NCBI RefSeq assembly: GCF_001911425.1
Contig: NZ_MPPL01000001.1
Span: forward strand, 4,779,661-4,843,660
Length of the DNA: 64,000 nucleotides
Source of the DNA: Mucilaginibacter polytrichastri
Lineage (GTDB): Bacteria; Bacteroidota; Bacteroidia; Sphingobacteriales; Sphingobacteriaceae
Reading direction: 5' to 3'
Shown in pieces: positions 8,327 to 17,754 of the stretch. Both the position numbers and the translations under genes were made by a program. Numbering within the stretch: position 1 is the stretch's first letter; every line of letters begins with the position of its first letter. The notes beneath the pieces are model-generated. The model did no database searches and was not told the origin of the DNA. It saw only the letters and a list, made by a program, of their open reading frames with translations.

Positions 8327-11167
8327 TCAATTATTATCCAGCTTTTTAAGATATTCAGGCATCAGGACCAGCTTAATGTAATTTTCGCCACTTAAATACT
8401 TGCCGGCCATTGTTCTAACATCTTCGGGTTTTACGCCATTCATCAAACTATCGTAATGATTAACCTGGTCGAAATCCTGGCTGTTTTGCAACTGGAGATT
8501 CAAGTAGGCCAGCCAGAAATTATTGGTTTTTAATTGGGGTTGAAAACTGGTTTTGTCCTCTGCACGCCACTTATCGACATTACCCTGTAGCGGACCGTTA
8601 GTTTTTAACTTATTAATCTCATCCAATGTCGAAGCGATTAGTTTGTCCACATTTTGTGGTGAGCACCCAAAATGCACGATAAAATTGTAACGCTGTTGCG
8701 GTAGTTTTGCCTTGCTGACTTCAACACCAGGGCTATATACGCCACTTTCGTCTTCGCGTAACCGTTCTAACAAGCGTATTTCCAGCGATTCTTTCAAAGC
8801 ATCCATTTTAACATTATTATCCGGATTATAATCATACTTGCCGGTATACACAAGGTAAACTGTGGCTTTGGGCTCACTGCCTTTATATACTATTTTTTCA
8901 ATTCGACCACTCGGCGCATGAATGTTTAAATCGACTCCCATCTCATGCTGATTTGTTGAAGGTAACGAGCCCAGATATTTTTCTAAAAGTGGTTTAATGG
9001 TATTAGTATCAATGCTGCCTACAAATGTGAAGGTAAAATTGCTCGCGTCTGCAAAGCGCTCTTTGTAAATTCGATAGGCCTTTAGCAAGTTGATCAGCTC
9101 CAGCTTCTGCAGGGTTGGCCCGGTTCGTCTGCTATTGTAATTTCCCATAACTGCGCTTACAGTATCTTTAAACACACTTGAAGGATCATTGCTCCGATTA
9201 GCTAAACCTGCTTTGGAGCGCGCTATGAGTCCATTGAAAATTGCGGAATCCGCTCTTGGCTCAGTAAAATATGCGTAGATCATTTGCATAGCAGTTTCCA
9301 GGTCGGTGACACTAGAGGAACCATTTATGCCTTGGTACTGTTCTGTTATATAGGGTTGCACGCTTAGCTGCTTACCTTCCAAGTATTTACTTAATTCGTC
9401 AATATTATAATTCCCTATGCCATTTGCTGCAATAACGCCCGCGGCACTGGATGCAGATTGATAATCAGCATCATTGTACAATGAAGTTCCACCTGGAGCG
9501 AAAGAACTGAAGATTATTTGGTTGTTTTTAAAGTCAGTTGGTTTCAATAGTACTTTTAACCCATTACTTAAGGTGAGGGTCGTAATATTAAATTCATTAT
9601 TTTTCGTTTCGCTTTTAATTTTTCCAGGAACAGGCATCGTGCTTATAAGCGGCTTGGCATTTATATCATCCTTATAAGGCTTAAGGTCTTCTGCTTCGAC
9701 ATTGTTAAGCCATGTGTTGACAATAACCTCGTTGGGCAGGCTATTCTTATCTTTTTCAGGTGCTAAAATGAGTATATCCCTGTTGATAATAGTGATGTAT
9801 GTTTTAGCAAGATCATTAACATCTGTTAAGTTGATGCCGGGTATTTCCTCTTTGGTTAACTGGTACTCCCTTTCTATTCCGGGGGATGCCTCGCCGGTTA
9901 AAAAATAAGCTTTGTATTCACTTACATAACTGTTTGAATTGGTTTTACTTTTTTCCTTAACAGCGCTTTCAATTCCGTTCAAGTAAGCTATTTTCGCTCT
10001 GTCGAGTTCTGTCGATGTAAAGCCAAATCGTTTCAATCTCTCTGTTTCACGCCACACTGCTTTCAATCCTTGCTCTAACTCACCCGGTTTCGCCTGTACG
10101 CTGACATTATAAGAATTTAAACCGCCCATAAAACCTGAAATATTTGCGCTACCACTCACAAACGGCGGATTGGATTGATTTAGTAATTCTGCATAACGGT
10201 CGGCTAACATCTGGTCAAATAGGCCTTGTATCAATGCAGTGCGGTAATCATCCTTAGTTCTTAATCCGGGTGCTTTATGTTTTATTAAAATTTCGGCTTC
10301 AGTGGTCGTCATTTCTTTATCCGTGACTACTAAAAAATGGTTTTTGCCGGTTAGTGGTACTATATATTTGATACGTGCTCTTTCATGTGGAGGGTTTTTT
10401 AAACTGGCGAACTGTTGTTTTATCTGTGTTTCGATCTGATCGACATTTATATCGCCTACAACAATCAAAGCCTGCAAATCTGGTCGATACCAATCATTAT
10501 AAAAACGAGCGATAACGGGGCGCTTGAAATTATTTAGGACAGTGTCCAATCCAATTGGAACCCGTACCGTGTACCGGGAGTTATTCAGGATAGCTGGGTA
10601 ATATTGCCTTTGCATCCTTTCGCTAGCACCTTTACCTAAGCGCTTCTCTTCCAGCACTACACCACGCTCTTTATCGATCTCTCCCGGGTCGAGAAGTGCC
10701 TCATGCGCCCAATCGCGCATAATTTCCAAAACGCCTTTAAGCAGTTCCGGTTTGTCCGAAGGAATTGGCAACTCATAAACTGTTTCATCAAAGCTTGTAT
10801 AAGCGTTAATATCCGCACCGAAGCGAACTCCTGCCTTTTGCAAATAATCTATAAGTTGGTTATGCGGAAAGTGTGTAGTCCCGTTAAAGCTCATATGCTC
10901 CAAGAAATGAGCCAATCCCTGTTGATCGTCATCTTCCAGCACCGAGCCTACTTTATTCACAAGATACATCATTACACGTTTTTTGGGCTCTTCATTATGG
11001 CGTATGTAATAGGTAAAACCATTTGCAAGTTTTCCTGTACGTACCGCGGAATCTAAGGGAAGAGCGGGTTCAATTTTTTTTGCCTGCTGGCAAATGCCAT
11101 TGACATAAAATAAATTTACTATGGTTATTAATAGTATATAGCGTATGTAATAAAAGCGTTTTTTCAT
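8327..11167 (-). CDS. Secreted M16-family zinc metallopeptidase (pitrilysin type)
   Basis: About 946 residues when started at the internal methionine followed by K-K-R-F-Y-Y; the frame is open six codons further to 11185. A hydrophobic signal segment follows the start. The inverted zinc motif HFLEH is at about residues 87-91, with the NGTTHFP extension typical of the family, so the N-terminal half is catalytic. The second M16 repeat (from about residue 530) lacks the motif, as usual for the inactive half. Length fits full two-module pitrilysin-like enzymes. It is the last gene of a minus-strand series headed by SusC/SusD and an ABC exporter, which suggests periplasmic degradation of a peptide handled by those systems. 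That role is inferred. Confidence 0.9.
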   Translation of the reverse strand: MKKRFYYIRYILLITIVNLFYVNGICQQAKKIEPALPLDSAVRTGKLANGFTYYIRHNEEPKKRVMMYLVNKVGSVLEDDDQQGLAHFLEHMSFNGTTHFPHNQLIDYLQKAGVRFGADINAYTSFDETVYELPIPSDKPELLKGVLEIMRDWAHEALLDPGEIDKERGVVLEEKRLGKGASERMQRQYYPAILNNSRYTVRVPIGLDTVLNNFKRPVIARFYNDWYRPDLQALIVVGDINVDQIETQIKQQFASLKNPPHERARIKYIVPLTGKNHFLVVTDKEMTTTEAEILIKHKAPGLRTKDDYRTALIQGLFDQMLADRYAELLNQSNPPFVSGSANISGFMGGLNSYNVSVQAKPGELEQGLKAVWRETERLKRFGFTSTELDRAKIAYLNGIESAVKEKSKTNSNSYVSEYKAYFLTGEASPGIEREYQLTKEEIPGINLTDVNDLAKTYITIINRDILILAPEKDKNSLPNEVIVNTWLNNVEAEDLKPYKDDINAKPLISTMPVPGKIKSETKNNEFNITTLTLSNGLKVLLKPTDFKNNQIIFSSFAPGGTSLYNDADYQSASSAAGVIAANGIGNYNIDELSKYLEGKQLSVQPYITEQYQGINGSSSVTDLETAMQMIYAYFTEPRADSAIFNGLIARSKAGLANRSNDPSSVFKDTVSAVMGNYNSRRTGPTLQKLELINLLKAYRIYKERFADASNFTFTFVGSIDTNTIKPLLEKYLGSLPSTNQHEMGVDLNIHAPSGRIEKIVYKGSEPKATVYLVYTGKYDYNPDNNVKMDALKESLEIRLLERLREDESGVYSPGVEVSKAKLPQQRYNFIVHFGCSPQNVDKLIASTLDEINKLKTNGPLQGNVDKWRAEDKTSFQPQLKTNNFWLAYLNLQLQNSQDFDQVNHYDSLMNGVKPEDVRTMAGKYLSGENYIKLVLMPEYLKKLDNN

Positions 11168-11335
11168 TTTATCGTTTTGTGCCACAAAATTGTAGCTGAT
11201 AGGTATATAAGTTAATTTAGCTAATTCTGCATTTGTTCATTCTTAAATTTATTTAACGAAAAACAATTACCAGTATGAAATATCTTAGACTTTGCACTTA
11301 TTATTTGTCGTTAATTGCCAATCGCATAACTGACT

Positions 11336-11722
11336 TTACTGCTGAGAAGCCATTATTTTTCTAAAAGCATCAAGACGTTTGTTTAACATTTCTTGGAAGG
11401 GCTTTTTCTGTTCGGCTGTCAAAACCGCTTCCACCTTCCGAGCGACAGCATTCATTTGTTCAATCAAATAGTTTAATATCGCCTTGGTATTATGAGTAGT
11501 TTGCCAGCTTTTCATCTTAGCCTGCTCAGCTTTATCATTTGCTTGTTTACTTTCAGTTTGTTGCAGAATTGTCGTTATTTTTGTTGTCTGTAGATCAGTA
11601 AGCTTCAATTCTACCTGTAATTTTTTAGCCTCTTCAGCAGGTGTTTTTGGTGCCTGCGCAAAAGAATTTGCCGCTATTCCAACAATTAAGATTAGTGTAG
11701 TTATCCATTTCATTGTTCTCAT
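11336..11722 (-). CDS. Small secreted helical protein, unknown function
   Basis: A 128-residue protein with a clear signal peptide (residues 1-22, ending S-F-A-Q-A). The mature part is almost entirely helical and rich in lysine, glutamine and alanine, with the pattern L-K-L-T-D-L-Q followed by K-I-T-T-I-L. That resembles Spy/CpxP-like periplasmic LTxxQ proteins common in Bacteroidota, but the match is by pattern only. It lies 32 bases downstream of a MutS-like gene on the same strand, so it may be part of that operon. Confidence 0.65.
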   Translation of the reverse strand: MRTMKWITTLILIVGIAANSFAQAPKTPAEEAKKLQVELKLTDLQTTKITTILQQTESKQANDKAEQAKMKSWQTTHNTKAILNYLIEQMNAVARKVEAVLTAEQKKPFQEMLNKRLDAFRKIMASQQ

Positions 11723-11754
11723 CGTTTAATTTTTTTCGTTATATATGATTACAT

Positions 11755-13080
11755 TTATTCTAACATTTTTAATATACCCTCATTTTCAATGATCATCATG
11801 CCATGCCTGTCGCTAGAAATACCCGGCTGCAGCTGATAGGTATAGGTTGGAATAATGCCATTCATGATAGTAGGTAGATATAGTGATTGGATGTTGCTTT
11901 GCCGCTTTAATACTTCACCAGCTTCTATAATATGTGTAGAAATAATGAATAGACAATTTCGGTATTCGCTGAAGGCAGCGGTTACTGCAAGCGTCGCATC
12001 GTATGCATCTTTTACATTGGTACCCTTGAAGAGTTCATCAAATATGACTACCAGGTCTTTACCGCTGCTCACTTCCGCGGCTACTTTTTTCACCCTCAAC
12101 ACTTCCGCATAAAAATGGCTGTATCCCATAACCAGGTTGTCCGGCACGTTGATAGAGGAATAAATGCCTTGCTTCACTGAAAACTCCATATGGCTCGCTG
12201 CTACCGGGAACCCCATGTGCGCCAGGTAAATATTAATTCCAAATGCTTTCATGAAAGTAGATTTACCAGCCATATTTGCGCCGGTTAAAAAGATCATGTT
12301 GCTACCTTGGCTTAAGGATACCGGGTTGGCTATTGCCTTTGGGATATTGGGATGCTTTAAAGCACTTGCTGTTAAGTAATGTGTCTCCTTTGGAAAAGCT
12401 TTAGCATAACTAAATTCTTTTTCCTTTGCTAAGTTAGCTACCGTTATAAAAACATCAAGCTGGTAAAAAATTTCTATTACTGTTTGCAGGGCTTGTTGCA
12501 TTTTATGCCTTAGCACATGGTCATATTTTGCGGCTTTTTTTAAGGAGTATTGATTAGAATCATTTTGTTCTTCTGTCAGCCATCCCAGTTTAGGGTTATT
12601 CAGTATGTTTTTTACGGTTAACAACTCATTATAAAACGGATGCTCATGACGGTTATCCGCTTCAAATTGGCTGATAAATGTTTTACATTGTTTAAGCACC
12701 GTTATGGTTTGCTGTAAGCCGACTTGAACCTTTGGATATTCTTCGTCACGTACGATGATAGCCAGCAATTTCTTTTTTGCAAGGTTTATGAATATTACAG
12801 GGTAATTTGTACCACTACTACCGCTAAGGTAGTTTTCCATCGCGCTAAATTGTTCGTTGCTGAATGGGAACGTAACTTGCTTGCTTTGAAAATATTTAAA
12901 GGTATCGCTGCGCGTGTTGATCGCATCAGGATCAATAAGCGGTGTTTGGAACATCTTGGTAAGCAATTGTTCGCCACCAGATGTTCTCACCTTATTAAAC
13001 AGGCTAAAGATAGAATGCTGTTTGTATTTGCCCAGCAAGTTCATGTCTTCCAGTGTTTGTTTATCGGCTATAAAACTCAT
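11755..13080 (-). CDS. MutS-like ATPase, second copy of a tandem pair
   Basis: A 441-residue protein with the MutS lever/clamp region (about 1-250) and the MutS ATPase domain. Walker A reads TGANMAGKST at 266-275 (MutS proper has TGPNMGGKST), Walker B is FDELFKGT at about 348-354, and the switch motif STHIIEA replaces the usual STH-hydrophobic-EL. The N-terminal mismatch-binding and connector domains of true MutS are absent and no Smr domain is present, so it is neither MutS1 nor MutS2. The start overlaps the end of the upstream paralogue by 4 bases, implying translational coupling and probably a heterodimer. Function unknown. Confidence 0.85.
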   Translation of the reverse strand: MSFIADKQTLEDMNLLGKYKQHSIFSLFNKVRTSGGEQLLTKMFQTPLIDPDAINTRSDTFKYFQSKQVTFPFSNEQFSAMENYLSGSSGTNYPVIFINLAKKKLLAIIVRDEEYPKVQVGLQQTITVLKQCKTFISQFEADNRHEHPFYNELLTVKNILNNPKLGWLTEEQNDSNQYSLKKAAKYDHVLRHKMQQALQTVIEIFYQLDVFITVANLAKEKEFSYAKAFPKETHYLTASALKHPNIPKAIANPVSLSQGSNMIFLTGANMAGKSTFMKAFGINIYLAHMGFPVAASHMEFSVKQGIYSSINVPDNLVMGYSHFYAEVLRVKKVAAEVSSGKDLVVIFDELFKGTNVKDAYDATLAVTAAFSEYRNCLFIISTHIIEAGEVLKRQSNIQSLYLPTIMNGIIPTYTYQLQPGISSDRHGMMIIENEGILKMLE

Positions 13081-14420
13081 GACGATACCTCCTTTCCTTT
13101 CTTTAACAGCTCCAGTATACCTTCATTATTAATGATGATCATACCATGCCGGTCATCGGTAATCCCACTTTCAAGGGTATAAGTGTATTCGGGGATAGTT
13201 CCATTCAGGTGGGTAGGCAGGTATTTAAAACTGATATTATGTTGCTGCTTCAATATTTCTCCGGCTTCTATAATATGAGTAGAAATCACAAACATGCTGT
13301 TGCGCTTTTTTGCAAATGCTGATGTAATGGCAATCGTAGCTTCGTAAGCATCCTTTACATTGGTCCCCCTGAATAATTCATCAAAAATCACAAAGATGTT
13401 CCTGCCCGCATTTAGCTCTTTGGCCACCTTTTTTATCCGCAATACTTCTGCATAAAAGTGGCTAGCCCCAATCCCGAGGTTATCCGGTAAATTGATCGTG
13501 GTGTAAATTCCATCCAATACTGAAAATTCCATCATTTTCGCTGCTACCGGGAATCCCATATGTGCCAGGTACATTGCTATTCCTAACGATTTCATAAATG
13601 TGGATTTACCGGCCATATTAGCCCCCGTTAAAAAAACTATGTTGCTGTTAGGCGTAATGTGGATTGTATTTGGTACCGCCTTCTTAAGATGAGGATGGTA
13701 GAGTCCTTGTAGTTTGATCACATGCTCTTCTTTAGGCAGCGCCTTGGGGAATATATAGTTGCGTTCGGCGGCTACTTTGGCTACGGTTATGTATACATCT
13801 AACTGGTAAATATATCGCAATATTTGTTGTATCGTTTCCCGGTGGCGGAATCTCAGTAACATATCGTATGTTGCCAGCTTTTCACGTGAAAACTTATTCT
13901 TAGGTTCATCCTGCAACAGAAGGCTTGTAGGTTTTTCTGTTAATAATGCACCTACATTTATTGTTTCCGGGTCACTTCTAAAGGGGCTGCCTGCCTGCAG
14001 CAAGTTATTCTTCAGTAGGCTGTCTAACACTCTTACAATTTCCACCAGAGCAGTAATTCCGCTAATTATCTGCTTATGATCTGCATCATCGGCTATCAAG
14101 CTAGTTAGTTTTTTTTCAAGCGATGGTTTTACGGCTGAAAGTTTGGACCGCTCGTCGGTATTGGCTAAATATTGCTGTGCACGGTCGAATAGCTCGGAAT
14201 TGAACGGAAAAACAACTTGTGCTACTTTTAGATAACGGATTGCTTCGTTCCGCTTATTAATCGCTTCTGCATCTGATAGCGGATAATTGAACATCTCTTC
14301 CAAAATTTGAGCACCGTTGAGTGTCGAGGTTCGGTTGAACAGGGACAGGATTGATCCCGTTCCCTGTTTTCCGAAGATATTTAAATCATCTTGCGTTTGC
14401 TTGTCTGTTGTAAATAACAT
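13077..14420 (-). CDS. MutS-like ATPase, first copy of a tandem pair
   Basis: A 447-residue paralogue of the next gene, collinear over its whole length (the same opening D-K-Q-T-Q-D-D-L-N-I-F-G pattern, the same TGANMAGKST Walker A, DELFRGT Walker B and STHIIEAGEIL switch). It lacks the mismatch-recognition domain. One base separates it from the stop of the GldF-GldG fusion gene, so it is in the same operon as the ABC exporter. Reduced MutS-like proteins of this kind are common in Bacteroidota but uncharacterised. A DNA-repair role should not be assumed. Confidence 0.85.
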   Translation of the reverse strand: MLFTTDKQTQDDLNIFGKQGTGSILSLFNRTSTLNGAQILEEMFNYPLSDAEAINKRNEAIRYLKVAQVVFPFNSELFDRAQQYLANTDERSKLSAVKPSLEKKLTSLIADDADHKQIISGITALVEIVRVLDSLLKNNLLQAGSPFRSDPETINVGALLTEKPTSLLLQDEPKNKFSREKLATYDMLLRFRHRETIQQILRYIYQLDVYITVAKVAAERNYIFPKALPKEEHVIKLQGLYHPHLKKAVPNTIHITPNSNIVFLTGANMAGKSTFMKSLGIAMYLAHMGFPVAAKMMEFSVLDGIYTTINLPDNLGIGASHFYAEVLRIKKVAKELNAGRNIFVIFDELFRGTNVKDAYEATIAITSAFAKKRNSMFVISTHIIEAGEILKQQHNISFKYLPTHLNGTIPEYTYTLESGITDDRHGMIIINNEGILELLKKGKEVSS

Positions 14421-14421
14421 A

Positions 14422-16737
14422 CTATTTTCTTTTACGACGGATAAGGAAAATAGCGGCGATTAGTATTAATAAGCCTGGTAAGACCCCCAAGAATAAAATC
14501 TGAAGGGCTTTTATTCCTTTATCTGTGATATTCAACCGGTTATCTTTACTCTCCGGCCTGTCTGTATCAACGGGGAACTGACCATTTGAAAACCATTTAA
14601 AAATGCCAACGCCAAAAATAAAATTACCTTCCTGGCTCTTCTGCAATTCTGAATTTGATAAAAAATCGGCGTCCCCGGCAACAATGATGCGCTGCTCTTT
14701 ATTATTGATCTGCCTGGTAAGTGCCAATATAGTTGGTACCGCTTTTTTAGTATCCCCATCTGCATCTGAAAAAACAACTTTTGCGGAATCCGTCACCAAT
14801 TTGCCCTTTTTATTCCAATTTATTGTGCTATCAGTCATCAGGATAGGCTTAACAGAAAATGGACCGCCGGTATAAGTTAACCCCACTGCACCGGGCATAG
14901 AAACACCTTTATTATTTATTACCAACTGCTGAAGTTGGTTTGAAAGATCGAGTGCGTTTTTGGTTAACCCAACTTTGATCAAATCGGGTACATCGTCAGT
15001 AGCGTTTTGCACTAAAACACCGTCCATCATTTGTACGCCTAAAAATTTGAGAATAGGGTTTACCACTGACTGTTTTCCGGGTTCGCCTGCTATAAACAGA
15101 TTACCTCCGCCAGCAACATATCGTTGAATCTTAGCCAATCCTTCCGATGTGAAAGTGGTTTTAGGATCTGCTATCACCAACGCAGCGATTTCAGTCGGAA
15201 GCTCTCCGGTTTGCAATGACAGGTTTTCCACATCAAATCCCTGGTTAATTAAAGAATACCTGAAGGGTATCATGTTAGTCGATACGCGGTAATCCCTGTC
15301 GCTTAGTTTATCTTTACTTCTTTCAAGTTCTCCATTTAAAAATCCGATTTTCGGAAGTTTTGTTATCAGGCGTTTTAATGCGGCGTCCGTTTCTGTTTCC
15401 GAAGGAAAAACACGGGAATCTTGAAAAATACGAAGGAAAGTGGTTTTCCCTTTATATTTGAGCTGCATGACATAACGATTAAGCTCAGGCCGTAAATCAA
15501 TAATTTTCCTGATCTCTTGAGGCGTTTTAAAGTCCTTCAAATCCACTTTATAAGCATTTGCGTATTGAGCTGCTCCCCACACCGGGATTACCGGCCCTTT
15601 TTGTCCTTTTGTTTTTGCAACCGCAGGCATAGTCTTTGCGGTAAGCGGAATTACATCGTCATAGTAATAAACATAGTTGAGTTTAATATTCGATTTGAAA
15701 CGTAAATAAGGTAGCCAGCGATCCAGGTCTATGTTACGTTGATCGGGTTTACCGGAAAAATAATAGCTATCTAACAAATTAATATAAGAAGTGACTTCCA
15801 ATGGGCCATCACCTAGTTCGCTGATGATCTTTTGGGAGTTTGATGTGAGCGTCCACTGGTTCCCGGCACTGGCATCATAGTAGCCGGTTAATGCTGGCAG
15901 GCTCGAGAAATACCCAATTATTAATACGCAGCAAAAAATCAATGCGTATCTACCGGCTATTATTCTTCCGGGTTTTGATTCGCGCTTTGACTGTAGCCTG
16001 ATTATACTAAATCCCAGAAAAACAAAAACGATCAGGCCGAAATAGATCACGTCCTTAGTACTGACAAGTCCGCGCAACATGCGTGTAGTTCGCCCGGAAA
16101 TAGAAAGAAAGTAGGTAAGGTCACGGACAAAATCAATATCCTGCCATACCGTTCCGATATATTGAAGTACAGCAAACATTACCAGTGTACCGATAGCCGC
16201 AACGATCTGATAAGAGGTAAGGCTGGACATAAAAAGTCCGATAGCGGAATAAGCGCACAAAAGCAAGTAGACTCCCAAAAGGCTGGTTAATAAGATACCC
16301 AAATCGAAAGAAGGAATATTGAACATTCCGGTGACCTCGTACATGAATATAATCAGGATCAGGATAAAATTATAACCCATCATAGCCATAAACTTACCGA
16401 TGACGATCTGGCTTATTTTAATAGGTGAAGAGTAAAGTAATTTAATGGTTCCATTATTGAGTTCCCGGCTGATTAGTCCCATGGTAAGCAACGGGATATA
16501 TAAATAGACCTTTCCTATAACGAGATAAAATACACCACCCGGAAACAGTTGCTGTGTCATCGCTTTGTTATTCGACAAATAGAAGCCGCCAAGGTTCTGG
16601 AAGGTTAAATGCTCCCCTAACATGGACGTGTACGTTAAACCGCATTGGAAAAGAAAAACGATGGCCAGAAACCAGGCTATTGGCGAATAGAATAAAGTAC
16701 TCAGTTCGGCCTTAGCTATTTTAAGTGCTACTTTCAT
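14422..16737 (-). CDS. GldF-GldG fusion: ABC-2 permease joined to GldG-like extracytoplasmic domain
   Basis: A 771-residue fusion. Residues about 1-245 are an ABC-2 type permease with six hydrophobic helices (SPIAWFLAIVFLFQCGL near residue 18 begins the first). Another helix near 265-285 precedes a large soluble GldG/IFT52-like domain (about 290-725). A final transmembrane helix and basic tail (L-I-R-R-K-R-K) close the protein. In gliding Bacteroidota GldF and GldG are separate; fused forms occur widely in non-gliders. It lies 3 bases after the ATPase gene and forms one transporter with it. The cargo is unknown. Confidence 0.88.
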   Translation of the reverse strand: MKVALKIAKAELSTLFYSPIAWFLAIVFLFQCGLTYTSMLGEHLTFQNLGGFYLSNNKAMTQQLFPGGVFYLVIGKVYLYIPLLTMGLISRELNNGTIKLLYSSPIKISQIVIGKFMAMMGYNFILILIIFMYEVTGMFNIPSFDLGILLTSLLGVYLLLCAYSAIGLFMSSLTSYQIVAAIGTLVMFAVLQYIGTVWQDIDFVRDLTYFLSISGRTTRMLRGLVSTKDVIYFGLIVFVFLGFSIIRLQSKRESKPGRIIAGRYALIFCCVLIIGYFSSLPALTGYYDASAGNQWTLTSNSQKIISELGDGPLEVTSYINLLDSYYFSGKPDQRNIDLDRWLPYLRFKSNIKLNYVYYYDDVIPLTAKTMPAVAKTKGQKGPVIPVWGAAQYANAYKVDLKDFKTPQEIRKIIDLRPELNRYVMQLKYKGKTTFLRIFQDSRVFPSETETDAALKRLITKLPKIGFLNGELERSKDKLSDRDYRVSTNMIPFRYSLINQGFDVENLSLQTGELPTEIAALVIADPKTTFTSEGLAKIQRYVAGGGNLFIAGEPGKQSVVNPILKFLGVQMMDGVLVQNATDDVPDLIKVGLTKNALDLSNQLQQLVINNKGVSMPGAVGLTYTGGPFSVKPILMTDSTINWNKKGKLVTDSAKVVFSDADGDTKKAVPTILALTRQINNKEQRIIVAGDADFLSNSELQKSQEGNFIFGVGIFKWFSNGQFPVDTDRPESKDNRLNITDKGIKALQILFLGVLPGLLILIAAIFLIRRKRK

Positions 16738-16740
16738 TGT

Positions 16741-17676
16741 TTATTTTTTAGCAAGATTATTGTTAGATAGTTGTGCAAATACTTCATCAACCGAACTTTT
16801 GTCCAGGCTAACTTCTCTTAGTTCCCAGCTATTTTGCACGCTGAGCTCAATTATTTTACCTGTGATTTCCGTTTCACCGTTAAAAAATAACCGCATTTGT
16901 CTTTCTGTAAGCACCTCAACTTTTGTTATACCAGGAATTTTACTCAATGTCTCTGTTGACGGAGGATTTTGCATAGTTACCAATACACTATGTGGCTCTA
17001 CATAATTATTGAATGCATCCATGGTATCAGCAAAAACTATCTTACCGCCTTCTATCATCGTGACATTATTACAAAGCACCTGTACTTCTGATAATATGTG
17101 TGAAGAAAATACCACTGCTCGTTCCGTCGCAATATCTTTAATTAATGCCCGTACCTCTACTATTTGGTTGGGGTCAAGACCATTTGTGGGTTCATCCAGT
17201 ACCACCAGTTGCGGGGTGTGAATAATGGCTTGCGCGATACCCACCCGCTGGCGATAACCGCCTGACAGATTCTTGATCAGCCGGTTGCTGAAATGCGAAA
17301 TGCCACAGCGTTCTTTTGCATACCCAATAGCGGACTTTATCTTATCTTTTTCTATTAAACGTAAGAAAGCACAATATTCTAAATATTCGTCTACCGTAAA
17401 ATCCATATATAATGGTGCGTTTTGTGGCAAAAAACCTATCATCTTTTTAGCCTTTTCCGGGTCTTCCCTCATATTGATCCCACCTATAAAAACATCGCCT
17501 TCAGTTTGGTTCAATACCCCGCACATAATATTCATGGTGGTGGATTTTCCGGCTCCGTTTGAACCGAGCAGGCCTAAAATACCGGTGCTGTTTATTTCCA
17601 GGTTAATGTCCTGTATTGCCCAGCTGCTGCTGTAACGATGAGACAGACTTTTAATACTTAAAATTTGTTGTTCCAT
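16741..17676 (-). CDS. ABC transporter ATP-binding protein (GldA-like)
   Basis: A 311-residue ABC ATPase. Walker A is GSNGAGKST near residue 39, the signature LSGGYRQRVGIAQAI near residue 136, and Walker B LVVLDEPTNGLDP near residue 157, followed by a switch histidine in FSSHILSE. The C-terminal 90 residues are the extension usual in GldA/CcmA-like exporters. It heads the operon ATPase, GldFG fusion, MutS-like pair, and is separated from susD by a strong hairpin. Confidence 0.93.
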   Translation of the reverse strand: MEQQILSIKSLSHRYSSSWAIQDINLEINSTGILGLLGSNGAGKSTTMNIMCGVLNQTEGDVFIGGINMREDPEKAKKMIGFLPQNAPLYMDFTVDEYLEYCAFLRLIEKDKIKSAIGYAKERCGISHFSNRLIKNLSGGYRQRVGIAQAIIHTPQLVVLDEPTNGLDPNQIVEVRALIKDIATERAVVFSSHILSEVQVLCNNVTMIEGGKIVFADTMDAFNNYVEPHSVLVTMQNPPSTETLSKIPGITKVEVLTERQMRLFFNGETEITGKIIELSVQNSWELREVSLDKSSVDEVFAQLSNNNLAKK

Positions 17677-17691
17677 GCTTAATTTTTGAAA

Positions 17692-17732
17692 TAAAAGTTT
17701 TCGGGATATAAATTATATCCCGAAAACTTTTA
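17692..17732 (-). terminator. 19-bp hairpin between susD and the ABC/MutS operon
   Basis: A perfect inverted repeat (17692-17710 with 17714-17732) with a 3-base AAT loop. The core arm is TTTTCGGGATATA. On the minus strand it begins about 22 bases beyond the susD stop codon and is followed by a T-rich run, so it should end or attenuate susCD transcription before the ABC ATPase gene. Confidence 0.8.
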
Positions 17733-17754
17733 AATTATTGGTAAGTAGTTTCGC

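Noticed and set aside
11755..14420. The MutS-like pair as one gene split by a frameshift
   Set aside because: Each frame has its own complete lever region and ATPase domain and its own start; they are full paralogues.
14422..17676. Evidence for gliding motility
   Set aside because: Only GldA-like and fused GldF-GldG proteins are present. Such exporters occur in many non-gliding Bacteroidota, and no other gld/spr genes are in the window.
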